Origin: Bradyrhizobium barranii subsp. apii | GTDB lineage: Bacteria; Pseudomonadota; Alphaproteobacteria; Rhizobiales; Xanthobacteraceae | DNA length: 64,000 nt | Assembly: GCF_011516635.5 (NCBI RefSeq) | Contig: NZ_CP096255.1 | Location: forward strand, 3,222,501 to 3,286,500 | Reading direction: 5' to 3' | Part shown: positions 25,213 through 33,826 of the stretch, in pieces | Layout: each line of letters starts with the position of its first letter | Position numbering within the stretch: the stretch's first letter is position 1 | The notes under the pieces: model-generated | Told to the model about the DNA's origin: nothing | The model's database searches: none | The model's input: only the letters and a program-made list of their open reading frames with translations | Translations under genes and position numbers: made by a program

Positions 25213-25564
25213 GCGGCGACTTCCGTCTCCTTTGCGGTGCACGCGAGAGGGCGGTTAGCTCTGGAGTTATCCGCCCGCCGTTCAGTGTCCTGATCCGCCT
25301 TCGCTGGTGTCAAAGCAAAGGGCCGCTGTTTTGGCAGCGGCCCCTCATGCTTCCGGGTTTCAATGAAATGAAAATGCTCTAACCAGCTCCCCGGGTTGCC
25401 ATGTTTTCCCGGTTAACAAATCCTTGCCATAACAAATGTGAACCAGATCGGTAAATTTCCCAGTGTCCTGATCTGCCAGCAATCCGCATGAACTCAAGAT
25501 CTCCCGCATTGACTATTGGTTCATGATTTGTTCTTATCGTGCCATCGTCAGATGGAGATGGGCC
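25213..25564. other. Non-coding stretch
   Basis: Holds a 9-bp hairpin GGGCCGCTG/CAGCGGCCC (25320-25328 and 25335-25343) without a T-run. No gene was seen. Confidence 0.4.
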
Positions 25565-25879
25565 GTGGACAACCGCATCAATGAAATCCGCAACATCGTC
25601 AGAGCGTTACGCGTCAGCATGCGAGAGGCCGAGGCCATCATGCACGAGCAGATCAATCGCGACGAGGACTGCACCTTCGTGGCGGAAGAGATCATGAAGA
25701 TGCGCGTCGTGATGAGCGGCCTGGTTCAGGAGCGGACGCGGCTCGGCGACAGCGAGCCTATTCTCGTGCGCAGCCTCTTCGTTCCGCGCCGGCCGCCGAC
25801 AACGCCGCGGACTGGTCTTGCCAAGCGCCGCCTCGTACCGCACGGAATTGAGCAGCAACGGGGCCACGCACGCCCGTGA
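25565..25879 (+). CDS. Small hypothetical protein
   Basis: A 104-residue protein starting (M)DNRINEIRNIVRALRVSM, with an acidic helical first half and an Arg/Pro-rich tail. GTG 25565 has GGAG about 10 nt upstream; the longer frame begins with Trp/Arg-rich residues that look non-coding. No domain was recognised. The next gene starts 7 nt later. Confidence 0.5.
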   Translation: MDNRINEIRNIVRALRVSMREAEAIMHEQINRDEDCTFVAEEIMKMRVVMSGLVQERTRLGDSEPILVRSLFVPRRPPTTPRTGLAKRRLVPHGIEQQRGHARP

Positions 25880-25885
25880 TCATGG

Positions 25886-26113
25886 ATGGACAATCTCAGG
25901 CGGTTTCCGGCGCCGTGGGTCATGATCGCGGAAGAGGAGTGCTTCCGAGTCAAGGACGCGAACGGCTTCACGATCTGCTGCGTTCTTCATCGCGATGATC
26001 TGCACTCGTGGGGCTACCAATATGCCCACCAGTATCTATCGCGCGACGAGGCGCGACGGATCGCAACGGCAATCTCGCGATTGCCGGAGCTGTTGAAGCG
26101 TCCTCAGTATTGA
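25886..26113 (+). CDS. Conserved small rhizobial protein of unknown function
   Basis: A 75-residue protein with the pattern FPAPW...FRVKDANGFTICCVLHRDD...LSRDEARRIATAISRLPELL, which I recognise as a recurrent small protein of rhizobia and relatives without known function. It is soluble, with no signal. Closely follows the previous gene, so probably an operon. Confidence 0.65.
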   Translation: MDNLRRFPAPWVMIAEEECFRVKDANGFTICCVLHRDDLHSWGYQYAHQYLSRDEARRIATAISRLPELLKRPQY

Positions 26114-26208
26114 GCTGTTCGCTTTGCCAGGTCCCCTTTGGAACTTCTTGCTCCAAACTGGAATTAGTTTTGTGGTCGGCCCACCGCCGATGGCCGGCCT
26201 GGAATGGC

Positions 26209-26253
26209 GGCTCCGGCGCCCCCAGCCCCCCGTCCCGCGCCGGGGCCGTTTTC
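26209..26253 (+). terminator. Probable intrinsic terminator
   Basis: GGCTCCGGCGC pairs with GCGCCGGGGCC (one mismatch) around a C-rich loop, followed by GTTTTC. It lies 95 nt after the preceding gene. The remaining bases of 26114-26438 hold no gene that I can see. Confidence 0.5.
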
Positions 26254-26438
26254 ACGAGTTAGGGCTGGGACAAAAACACCGGCGGCATCGCCGCCAGACG
26301 TTCAGCAGGCACCTGTAGATCGTTTTCTGGAGATCGTTTTGGGTCTCGACGAAACACGCCTGAAACATTGCTGAAACCAGATTGTCCTGAACGCCGCGCC
26401 CGTTGGCCCCGACCAACGGAGCGAGAAGGAGACAAGTC

Positions 26439-26543
26439 ATGATCCAGGTCGGTTCGAAGGAAGAAGTCGCGTTTCTGCTGGCGCTGTTCGGCACGCACAC
26501 CCAGCCGGTCAAGCGGCCAAAGCCGAAATCGCAGCAACGCTGA
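26439..26543 (+). CDS. 34-residue hypothetical peptide
   Basis: ATG 26439 with AAGGAG 8 nt upstream opens MIQVGSKEEVAFLLALFGTH and ends in a basic KRPKPKSQQR tail. The ribosome-binding site is the best in the neighbourhood and the next gene starts 10 nt later, which supports translation. No function was recognised. Confidence 0.45.
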   Translation: MIQVGSKEEVAFLLALFGTHTQPVKRPKPKSQQR

Positions 26544-26553
26544 AGGCTGAGCC

Positions 26554-26802
26554 ATGCCCGGTTTGGCCGATTGCCAGAGCCTCTTGCGTCTCTTGATCGC
26601 AAGGGGCGATCCGAGGGCCATTCCGCTCGCCAAAGGCGCCATCGATCAATATTTGAATACCGCGCCGGCCAGCCTCCGGGGGCGCGGCTTGCGCGTGCTC
26701 CAGCGCGACGCGCTCGACCAGCACGGTGCCGCGGTCGGGGTGCAGCGCTCCTTCGCGGAGACGGTGGACGCCTATATCGAGCGCAAGCTTGCGGAGGAGT
26801 GA
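26554..26802 (+). CDS. Small hypothetical protein
   Basis: An 82-residue soluble, helical protein starting MPGLADCQSLLRLLIARGDP. No domain was recognised. Follows the 34-residue frame by 10 nt, suggesting a two-gene operon. Convergent with the YRAY/SPGL pair to its right. Confidence 0.5.
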   Translation: MPGLADCQSLLRLLIARGDPRAIPLAKGAIDQYLNTAPASLRGRGLRVLQRDALDQHGAAVGVQRSFAETVDAYIERKLAEE

Positions 26803-26840
26803 CACCTTCCAGTGCGGCGGTTCAGGCGCGCGGCTGCCGG

Positions 26841-27038
26841 TCAGGCTGCGACGGGCGGCGTGGCTTGCGCCAGCAACAGCCCGATCTTCCGGTCGAGCTG
26901 CCAGACCTCGACGTTGCCCCGGCGCGTGAACTGTTGTGCGACGCGAAGCGCGGATGCATCGGAGTCAGCCTCGAACGCTTCGGCCGAGCGAAACACGCCG
27001 TTCTCGCCAACCAGATAGGCGCGGTATTGCCGGCTCAT
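26841..27038 (-). CDS. YRAY-type small protein (intact member)
   Basis: A 65-residue protein starting MSRQYRAYLVGENGVFRSAE; the middle is acidic with a VEVWQLDRKIG segment. It is the intact counterpart of the gene broken by IS copy 1. Its start overlaps the stop of the SPGL-type gene by 4 nt (ATGA). The pattern of a short beta-strand opening and a VEVW-DR core suggests a compact alpha/beta fold. The function is unknown. Confidence 0.65.
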   Translation of the reverse strand: MSRQYRAYLVGENGVFRSAEAFEADSDASALRVAQQFTRRGNVEVWQLDRKIGLLLAQATPPVAA

Positions 27039-27235
27039 GTCGGCGCCCTCAGGCCCGGCGAATGCAGCCAGGACTCGATCTGCATGGCCGTCTCGTCCTG
27101 TCGCGCCCGGCGCAGCAGGATCTCACGGCGCCGTCCCGGCGCAAGCGTCTGAGCCTCCTCGCGAAGGCGAGCGGCCTCGTCAGCGAGCCGCTCCTTGAGA
27201 GTTTTGGACTGTTTGTAACGACGTCGCTTCAGCAT
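27035..27235 (-). CDS. SPGL-type small protein
   Basis: A 66-residue protein beginning MLKRRRYKQSKTLKERLADE and ending IESWLHSPGLRAPT, matching the gene at 24824 in length and spacing. ATG 27235 has GAGGGAGC upstream; the extension to 27301 is not conserved. Overlaps the YRAY-type gene by ATGA. The arrangement repeats that at 21628/21518, showing a conserved pair. Confidence 0.65.
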   Translation of the reverse strand: MLKRRRYKQSKTLKERLADEAARLREEAQTLAPGRRREILLRRARQDETAMQIESWLHSPGLRAPT

Positions 27236-27448
27236 GGCATTGCTCCCTCGTTCGAGTGGGGCGGGAGCGCAACTGGCGTTCTCATCACCGACCGATGCCA
27301 AGTGCCGTGCGGTGATATTTCAACTCTACGCCTCGGGCCGAGGAGAGTCTGTATCATTTGTTAATTGGTTCGAAGAATCTCTCGGGCGTCATCGCAGCTC
27401 GGTTTGAGCAGTTTTATTCCTATCGCGTGCAGGTAGTTCCTAAGTTCA

Positions 27449-28135
27449 CTATTGAACGGAAGTGGCGTCGGCGATTGAAGGTCTATCCTCCTTGTCTGCG
27501 CCCCGCGCCACGATTTTCAGCGCTTGATCTGACAAAGGCCGTTGGAGCGCCTTAGCCTCGTCCCATGGCGCCCGCAGCCAAACATCTCGTTCTTCGGCCG
27601 TCGTCAGGATCGCCGGCATTGCCTTTGGATGAATGGGCTCGACAACGGCATTCGGCGCCGTCGTGAGAAAACCATAGACCTGATGAGGTCCAGGCACGGG
27701 CTTTGACTTCGTACCGCGATCGCCCTTGAAAGTTGTCCAGATACCGGCGAACGCGAACAGCGGCCGCGTCTCGTCTATCGCAAACCACACGACGTCTTTC
27801 TTCTTTGTTTCCGGATTCGGCTCAGGCGCATACTCAGCAAAACTGTTGACGGGCACGAGACCGCGATGCTCCGGCTTGAGCCATGCGCGCCAGTGCGGCG
27901 ACGAGGTGTTGCGGATGTTGGTGACGGGCGGGCCGGGCTTGGTCGGTGGTGGCGGCATGCCCCAACGCATCATCACAATCTCCCGTTCGCCCCCGCCTGC
28001 GTCGCGAATGACCGGTGCCGGGTAATCCGGAAATACGCCTGGCATTGGTGGCAAGTTGCCCTCGTAGCGACGGACCACACGGAAGAGCCCGGCGATGGCG
28101 GCCTGATTGGTGGTGATCGAATACAGATTGCAGAT
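27449..28135 (-). CDS. SOS response-associated peptidase (SRAP/YedK/HMCES family) with ATC in place of the start codon
   Basis: Translation from 28135 reads (ATC)[18 protein letters not shown] and continues to the end as a full SRAP domain: the Cys immediately after the start, TNIRNTS, the Glu in NSFAEY, and the His in [11 protein letters not shown]. Family members use Cys2, exposed after Met removal, to trap abasic sites in single-stranded DNA. Here the canonical ATG is ATC. The only standard start, GTG 28078, would delete the Cys. AAGGA lies 11 nt upstream. Either rare ATC initiation or inactivation is possible. Confidence 0.78.
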   Translation of the reverse strand: MCNLYSITTNQAAIAGLFRVVRRYEGNLPPMPGVFPDYPAPVIRDAGGGEREIVMMRWGMPPPPTKPGPPVTNIRNTSSPHWRAWLKPEHRGLVPVNSFAEYAPEPNPETKKKDVVWFAIDETRPLFAFAGIWTTFKGDRGTKSKPVPGPHQVYGFLTTAPNAVVEPIHPKAMPAILTTAEERDVWLRAPWDEAKALQRPLSDQALKIVARGADKEDRPSIADATSVQ

Positions 28136-28524
28136 GGAGACGATTATTCCTTACCGCTCGCCCGGCCAAAGGTAATTTCGAGTGAGGGGGGTCGCTAGTC
28201 GTAATGATGTCTGTATTCACATCAATGGGCAAACAGACGTCAGGTTGGCCTGTGCATTAAGGGCCAATTCCGGACATTGCTTAGGGGCCACAGTGTCTTC
28301 GTGTGACGCCACCTGTTTCCCGGATGCGTCAGGTGACGTAGAATGCCACTGCCCCTTGAAGCGGGACGTGCCGAAATCACCGTCCGGGCAAACGAGCAGC
28401 ACTTGTGCCGTCGGCAAGCACGCTCTCTTAGAGACCGTTCTTTTTTCGGTTTCGTACCACCGTTCACCACGAACTTTGCGCGCTGCTTATGCGGCGGCTC
28501 GTTCGGTAACGTCGGGAGAAAGCG
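28136..28524. other. Gene-poor stretch
   Basis: No supported gene. A 66-residue minus-strand frame (28417-28217) has no ribosome-binding site and no recognisable domain. Base composition is less GC-rich than the core flanks. Confidence 0.4.
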
Positions 28525-28932
28525 ATGAGCAAGATCGATCGAAGGTCCGCACTGGGAATCGCGTTGGCTGCAGTTTCGGCTGCCATGGTCAAGCCAGCCG
28601 CCGCTCAAACCACAAGCTACAAGGATACGACGCCTTGGCCAGGTGTCGTGGTGCGTGAATATGAAGGCGAGACACCATCCTTGATCCCAGGTTTTAAGAC
28701 CGTCTCAATGCGCGATATCATTATGCAGCCGGGGTCAAAGACCATGGGGCCCCCGATGATGAATGCCATGGTCTGCCATATCACCGAAGGGGAGCTTCGG
28801 CTTGAGCAGGAGGGAAAGACCTTTACGGGCAAGAAGAATTTTGTCTGGACCTGCAACAAGGAAACAAAAGAACAGGCGTTCAACGATGGGAATATGGTCG
28901 CGATTATGCGGATCACCGACTTGAAGGCTTAA
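28525..28932 (+). CDS. Exported cupin-like protein
   Basis: A 135-residue protein with a signal peptide (RRSALGIALAAVSAAMVKPAAAQ, cut near AAAQ; the DRRS-A pattern may be a weak Tat signal). The mature part is a single small beta-barrel (SMRDIIMQPGSK...CHITEGELRLEQEGK). The cupin metal histidines are mostly absent, so it may be non-catalytic. GGGAG precedes the ATG. Third positions are less GC-biased than neighbouring core genes, consistent with transfer. Confidence 0.65.
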   Translation: MSKIDRRSALGIALAAVSAAMVKPAAAQTTSYKDTTPWPGVVVREYEGETPSLIPGFKTVSMRDIIMQPGSKTMGPPMMNAMVCHITEGELRLEQEGKTFTGKKNFVWTCNKETKEQAFNDGNMVAIMRITDLKA

Positions 28933-29423
28933 CGCTCGTTTCTTCGCAAGAGATCGATTGTGGGTGCGGATGTTGCATGCGACAACGCGCCATCCGCGTG
29001 CAGGACCGCCTCGGTCAATCGCATCGATCAGCGACCGTGTCGCCTATGTCCGGTCTGCCCAACACAGCGCACTTCTGTGACTGCTCGAGTGCCGACGGGC
29101 TCGTCAGTTTCGGGTACCCCGACTACAAATCTAACGCAGGACCATGAAGCAGAGTGAACCGTGTGCCAACGCGCGGGCCGCGACCGCGCTTTGCGGCAAG
29201 GCAGAAGTGATGTAACTTCTCTTGCGAGCTGCCATGAGGACGTGCCGACAGTCCTGTACTCGCCAATTATCTTAGCGGCAGCGTTGATGCCGTCGGCGGG
29301 CAAATTCCTAGACCTGTAATCTTTGGTCTGTTCAATCGCAGTCAAAACCGAGGCGCGAATGACGTGCACACCGCGTGATGTGCGCGTGAAGGAAAATGCC
29401 GCATTTCACATCAGGAGCTTACA
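28933..29423. other. Gene-poor stretch
   Basis: Nothing supported on either strand. The 113-residue minus-strand frame here has Arg/Ser-rich, shadow-like composition. Confidence 0.4.
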
Positions 29424-29951
29424 ATGGATCGGAAAACCTTTCTGGTCGGCATTATCGCCGCCGCATGCCTTGTTGCAACCTCTACACTAACGCCGGGCAC
29501 CGGGCACGCCCAAGCGGATCCGAGAGTAACGAAATCGATGGAAACCTTAAAAGCCATGACGGCGAAATTAGGAGCCCCCAAGCTCGAAGGAAGGGAAGCT
29601 GTTGGGGGTAAAGACGCACCCGCTCTGTATTTCGGCACGACTAAGATCAATAACAACTTTGACATCGTCGACGCGGTTGGAAGCGAGGACGGCAAAGGGA
29701 TGACGGCCACGCTGTTTGCAAAAGACGGAGGCGAATACGTCCGAGTGTCCACAAGTGTGCCAAAACCCGATGGAAGCGGCCGAGCAGTTGGCACCGTCCT
29801 GGCCGGGCCAGCGCTTGAAGCGATCAAGGCGGGGAAGAGCTATTACGGCGAGGTGCCTATACTGGGTACGCCCTACATAACCGGATATGAACCGATCAAG
29901 GACAGTACGGGCGCCGAAATCGGCATCTATTACGTCGGCTACAAGAAGTAG
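29424..29951 (+). CDS. Exported stand-alone Cache-domain protein
   Basis: A 175-residue protein: signal peptide (FLVGIIAAACLVATSTLT...GHAQ) followed by one Cache fold of the Cache3/Cache2-fusion type (GKDAPALYFGTTKINNNFDI; VSTSVPKPDGSGRAVGTVL; GEVPILGTPYITGYEPIKD; AEIGIYYVGY). Cache domains normally sense small molecules in the extracellular part of chemoreceptors and kinases; here there is no membrane helix or output domain. It may act as a soluble ligand-binding protein. GGAG lies 8 nt before the ATG. Confidence 0.75.
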   Translation: MDRKTFLVGIIAAACLVATSTLTPGTGHAQADPRVTKSMETLKAMTAKLGAPKLEGREAVGGKDAPALYFGTTKINNNFDIVDAVGSEDGKGMTATLFAKDGGEYVRVSTSVPKPDGSGRAVGTVLAGPALEAIKAGKSYYGEVPILGTPYITGYEPIKDSTGAEIGIYYVGYKK

Positions 29952-30128
29952 TTGAGAGCCATAAAAAATCGTCTGGCAGCACTGGTCGCGCGGCCGTAGC
30001 TGTCGAGGTCCGAGTTGGGTCAAAACCGGCAATACTCTGGTTGAGCGTAAGCGCGAATTTCTCCGCACCTTTTGCTTTTGAGTGCCCTGATGCATGAGGT
30101 GTCCACCAAAATAAGTGGACACCTTGTG

Positions 30129-30602
30129 ATGAGCGACGATGATCAGAAACTGCGGGTCAGGCTTGTTGGCCGGAACGGTCGGCGGCGCTACGAGGCAGCA
30201 TCGAAAGAGCGTCTTGTCACGGCCTGTCTTGAGCCTGGGGTTTCGGTATCGAGGCTTGCACTCGAATATGGGGTCAACGCGAACCTCCTTCGGAAATGGA
30301 TCAAGAAGCACACCGCGACCAGGTCGCTGCCGCCGTCCTCACGCCCGGCGTTCATCCCGGTTCAGCTTGAGGGGTCCGCCGATCGGGCCTTGTCGCGGCA
30401 AGGCAGCGTGGCGGCGGTGGAGTTGCCGTCGACTTGCGATGAAGTGCGAGGGTCGGAACCCAAGGGAGCGCCAGCTTTTTGTTCTCCCGCCAAAGTGAGC
30501 GTGTCCTTGCCGAACGGCGTGAAACTCGCACTGGAATGCGGCGATGTGGATGCCTTGACGGCGATCATCGGAGCCCTTGGCCATGTTCAGACTGGGCGGT
30601 GA
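30129..30602 (+). CDS. tnpA: IS66 accessory protein TnpA
   Basis: A 157-residue protein with an N-terminal helix-turn-helix (ASKERLVTACLEPGVSVSRL, then LEYGVNANLLRKW), characteristic of IS66 TnpA and related to the IS3 OrfA HTH. Needed with TnpB for IS66 transposition. ATG 30129 gives the usual MSDDD-type start. Overlaps tnpB by 20 nt. Confidence 0.85.
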   Translation: MSDDDQKLRVRLVGRNGRRRYEAASKERLVTACLEPGVSVSRLALEYGVNANLLRKWIKKHTATRSLPPSSRPAFIPVQLEGSADRALSRQGSVAAVELPSTCDEVRGSEPKGAPAFCSPAKVSVSLPNGVKLALECGDVDALTAIIGALGHVQTGR

Positions 30603-30936
30603 CCTGCAGGTCTATCTGCACCGTGAGCCGATCGACTTCCGGGCTGGCATCAACAGCCTTGCGGTTCTGGTCCAGGAGACGATGGCACTCGATCCGTTCG
30701 CTCCGGCGGTTTTTGCGTTTTGCAATCGCCGTTGCGACCGGATGAAGCTGCTGTTCTTCGATCGGTCCGGCTTTGTGCTGGTCCTGAAGCGGCTGACCGA
30801 GGACAAGTTCCGATGGCCGCGCCGCCAAGAGGCGGTTGTCACGCTGACGACCGAGCAATTGCATTGGATTCTTGACGGCATCGATATCGATGCGATGGTC
30901 CGCCATCCGGTGCGGCAATATCAGGTTGCCGGCTGA
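30583..30936 (+). CDS. tnpB: IS66 accessory protein TnpB
   Basis: A 117-residue protein of typical length for IS66 TnpB: MFRLGGDLQVYLHREPIDF, FAFCNRRCDRMKLLFFD, SGFVLVLKRL, FRWPRRQEA. Its biochemical role is unknown; it is unrelated to the IS200/IS605 TnpB nucleases. Start overlaps the end of tnpA. Confidence 0.92.
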   Translation: MFRLGGDLQVYLHREPIDFRAGINSLAVLVQETMALDPFAPAVFAFCNRRCDRMKLLFFDRSGFVLVLKRLTEDKFRWPRRQEAVVTLTTEQLHWILDGIDIDAMVRHPVRQYQVAG

Positions 30937-30988
30937 GCTCTCGAGTTGAGCGGTTGACGCGTCGGTACGGTTCAGATTCAAGAATCCG

Positions 30989-32560
30989 ATGAATCGAACC
31001 GGCGATCCGAGTGTTGAGGTGCTGTTGGCGCGCATTGCTGCGCTGCAGGCGGAGAACTGTCAGCTCACGGAGCGCGTCGTCAAGCTCGAGGAAGAACTGG
31101 CGCTGGCACGCCTGCATCGTTTTGCGCCGCGCAGCGAAAAGCACGTCGATCGTCTCTTCAATGAAGCCGAGCAGGCCGCCGATGAGGATGACGCCGGCAG
31201 TGAAACGAACGATATCGCGGAACTTCCGGACACGGGCTTGCCATCCGTCGAAAGCGCGCCGGGAAAGAAGCGCGGCCGCAGGCCGCTGCCGGCGAACCTG
31301 CCGCGCGAGCGCGTCGAGTATGACCTGCTCGACGATCAGAAGGCGTGTCCTTGCTGCCGTGGCCAGATGCATCGCATGGGCGAGGCTGTCACCGAGCAAC
31401 TCCATATCGAGGTGAAGGCGAAGGTTTTACAGAATGTGCGCTTCAAATATGCGTGTCGCCATTGCGATCGCACCGGGATCAACGCACCTGTCGTGACCGC
31501 GCCGATGCCGACGCAGCCCTTGCCGGGCAGCGTTGCCACGGCCTCAACGCTGGCGTTTGCGCTGGTTCATAAATATGTCGATGGGACGCCGCTCTACCGC
31601 CTGGCGCAGGCCTTCGGACGCGCTGGAGTTCCTGTCAGCCGTGGCGCTTTGGGCCACTGGGTGATCGGCTCGAGCGAGAAGCATCTGCATCGCATCTACG
31701 ACGCCCTGAAGCTGCGGCTCAGATCACAACCTCTCATCCATGGCGACGAGACGACGGTTCAGGTCCTCAAGGAGAAGGACAAAGAGGCCACCAGCACATC
31801 ATACATGTGGGCTTATCGCAGCGGCAGGGACAGTCGCGAGCCGATCGTTCTTCTGGATTATCAGCAGGGCCGCGGTCAAATCCACCCGCAGACCTTCCTT
31901 GGCGATTACCGCGGCATCGTGATGAGTGACGGCTATACCGCATGGCGCACGCTGGAAGGGGCCACCCACATTGGATGCATGGCCCACTCCCGGCGGCGCT
32001 TTGTCGATGCCCTCAGGGCGAGGAAGAAGGGCGGCGGTCCGCCTGAGCAGGCGCTGCGGTTCTTCGACCAGCTCTACCGGGTTGAAAGGCAGGCGCGGGA
32101 CGGAATACCGGAGAAGGGTAAAACACAGGCCGACTGCATTCGCCGCTTCCGCCAGCAACATAGTGTCCCCATCCTCAATGCTCTCAAGGTATGGCTCGAT
32201 GACATGGCCCCGAAGGTCTTGCCTGACAGCAAGCTCGGCGACGCCGTATCCTACACCCGAAACCAATGGGAATATTTGACGCGCTACACCGGGGACGGCA
32301 GCATGCCGGTCGACAACAATCTTCTGGAGCGCGACATCAGGGTTTTTGCAACTGGCAGGAAGAGTTGGTTGTTCAGCGATACCGTGGACGGAGCCAAGGC
32401 CAGTGCCGTCGTCTACAGCCTGATGCTGACCTGCCGCGCCTCACGTGTCGAGCCGTTAGCATGGTTGCGCCACGTCCTCACCGAATTGCCTCAGCGCGCC
32501 GGCAACGCCGATATTACCGACCTGCTGCCCTTCAACTTCCACAAAACCGCCACTGCCTGA
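30989..32560 (+). CDS. tnpC: IS66 transposase TnpC
   Basis: A 523-residue transposase. An N-terminal leucine-zipper-like coil (LARIAALQAENCQLTERVVK), a zinc finger (CPCC...CRHC), and the DDE core with Asp in IHGDETTVQV, Asp in VMSDGYTAW and Glu in NNLLERDIR. Full length. Starts 52 nt after tnpB. Confidence 0.95.
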   Translation: MNRTGDPSVEVLLARIAALQAENCQLTERVVKLEEELALARLHRFAPRSEKHVDRLFNEAEQAADEDDAGSETNDIAELPDTGLPSVESAPGKKRGRRPLPANLPRERVEYDLLDDQKACPCCRGQMHRMGEAVTEQLHIEVKAKVLQNVRFKYACRHCDRTGINAPVVTAPMPTQPLPGSVATASTLAFALVHKYVDGTPLYRLAQAFGRAGVPVSRGALGHWVIGSSEKHLHRIYDALKLRLRSQPLIHGDETTVQVLKEKDKEATSTSYMWAYRSGRDSREPIVLLDYQQGRGQIHPQTFLGDYRGIVMSDGYTAWRTLEGATHIGCMAHSRRRFVDALRARKKGGGPPEQALRFFDQLYRVERQARDGIPEKGKTQADCIRRFRQQHSVPILNALKVWLDDMAPKVLPDSKLGDAVSYTRNQWEYLTRYTGDGSMPVDNNLLERDIRVFATGRKSWLFSDTVDGAKASAVVYSLMLTCRASRVEPLAWLRHVLTELPQRAGNADITDLLPFNFHKTATA

Positions 32561-32635
32561 ACGGCCCGGTATCGCCCGATACGAGGGCAATCCATCAAAA
32601 ACGCCGCGTCAACGTGCGGGGAAAATCGCGCTTAC

Positions 32636-32680
32636 GGTTGAGCAGAGAATTTCTGCTCAAATCCCAAAAACCGACGTCGC
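32636..32680. repeat. Palindromic dispersed repeat, locus 2 (right half)
   Basis: Contains TTGAGCAGA and TCTGCTCAA arms around a 5-nt centre, followed by CCCAAAAACCGACGTC. The left flank (AATACTCTGG, 30031-30040) is on the other side of IS66. About 55 nt match locus 1 at 21771-22764. Confidence 0.7.
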
Positions 32681-32740
32681 CGATTTGCCGGTTGGAATGA
32701 CGGCGCCGGCGCGACCCGCACCCGGAGCCGCTTTGGCGTC

Positions 32741-32836
32741 TTTGACACGTCGGGCAACACACTGGCATAATACTATCATTGAGACGATTTCGTTCGTACC
32801 CGCGCCGGAGATTCATCCGCCGCGGGTTTTTTTATT
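32741..32836 (+). ncRNA. Copy B of the four-member promoter-plus-terminator element
   Basis: TTGACA (32742-32747), 18-nt spacer, CATAAT (32766-32771), then a roughly 40-nt body and a hairpin with ACCCGCG/CGCGGGT arms and a run of seven T. This is the best promoter and terminator of the four copies. No ribosome-binding site or frame lies between them, so a short untranslated RNA of about 55-60 nt is inferred. The next gene starts about 40 nt after the T-run. Confidence 0.55.
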
Positions 32837-32877
32837 CTCGAACCAGGACCGGACCTGATTGCAACGGGGTTTTTCAG

Positions 32878-33315
32878 ATGACCGAATTGGTGAACAAGCG
32901 TTCTGAAGTGGCGTTGGCGAGGGAGGCGGCTCGCAGAACTTTGAAGCAGCGAACGATGACTGAGATCAAATCCTTGGCGCGGACGCACACGGTACACGCC
33001 GTGAATACTCCCGTGAAGATCATGCTCGACAAGAATGCTCCAGCGCATGCACGTGTCTCGGCCGCCAACGCCATTCTCGATCGCGGATGGGGCAAGCCGT
33101 TGCAGCCCATCGCGAATGAAGACGGTAAGCCCCTTGAGTTCATTCATCGCATCGAGCGGGTCATTGTACATCCCGGCGACGGTCAAACGTTCGACGCCCA
33201 TGTTGAGGAATCCGTGCTCCGCGAACCGCTAAGCGTTCTTGGAAGCATCGGCGCGACGGGCGATTTCGACGTCTCATTGAGCCAGATCCCCCAGCTCAAG
33301 GCATTGCGGAATTGA
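32878..33315 (+). CDS. Phage-associated hypothetical protein
   Basis: A 145-residue protein. Residues 1-75 (SLARTHTVHAVNTPVKIMLD, then APAHARVSAANAILDRGWGK) match a helical motif common in phage and mobile-element proteins of unknown function, sometimes beside small terminases. The rest is unremarkable. The ATG at 32878 gives the domain start; an upstream extension to 32779 runs through the element-B terminator and is rejected. Confidence 0.6.
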   Translation: MTELVNKRSEVALAREAARRTLKQRTMTEIKSLARTHTVHAVNTPVKIMLDKNAPAHARVSAANAILDRGWGKPLQPIANEDGKPLEFIHRIERVIVHPGDGQTFDAHVEESVLREPLSVLGSIGATGDFDVSLSQIPQLKALRN

Positions 33316-33826
33316 CCGGTTGGCCGCGCTGGATGGACGACGCGCTTGCATACAGACCACAGAGCCCGGCTCTAGACGTCGGCTCGCCGGGTGAAACGGC
33401 TGCATTGGAGGGCAACGCGACCGGTTCGGTGGGCTTGGCGTCTCTCTAGTGCAAGTCTCAAAAGTCCCTGAAAACACTGGCAATCACTACAATATGTTAG
33501 GGGGCGTACCCCCCAAAGGTCAAGTCGAGGCAAGCCGAATTGATGTGACCGTTGTGACAGTGCTGTGACCACAATTTGCCGACGCACGCGCGGCATGGGG
33601 GAAACTTGCAAGCGTCAACCTATCTGATGCCCCCACAAAAAAATCCGTCATTTTTCGCAAGTTTAAGTTGGCGCACATCCCAGCGTGTACTGTGTCGGAC
33701 ACAGGAGAGCTCGTGCATGAACCCGAATCTTACTCCTGTTACTTCATACGTGATCGACAACGTGCACCACGCGCACGACGAAGTATGCGAGAGGACGGAC
33801 CTCGTCGAGCGCGAAGGCGAAATAGA
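33316..33826. other. Gene-poor stretch with lower GC
   Basis: No supported gene. A frame starting at 33717 (MNPNLTPVTSYVIDNV) continues to 33956 but overlaps the end of the acyltransferase gene by 130 nt and lacks a clear ribosome-binding site. Confidence 0.4.

Larger units (their letters stand above)
30047..32635 (+). mobile_element. IS66-family insertion sequence (2589 bp)
   Basis: Ends GTAAGCGCGAATTTCTCCGC and, inverted, GTAAGCGCGATTTTCCCCGC; perfect 8-bp duplication GGTTGAGC at 30039-30046 and 32636-32643. Contains tnpA, tnpB and tnpC in order, all intact. It split a palindromic repeat at the TTGAGC arm. Confidence 0.96.

Noticed and set aside
28217..28417. Minus-strand 66-residue frame
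   Set aside because: No ribosome-binding site, no conserved pattern, no domain.
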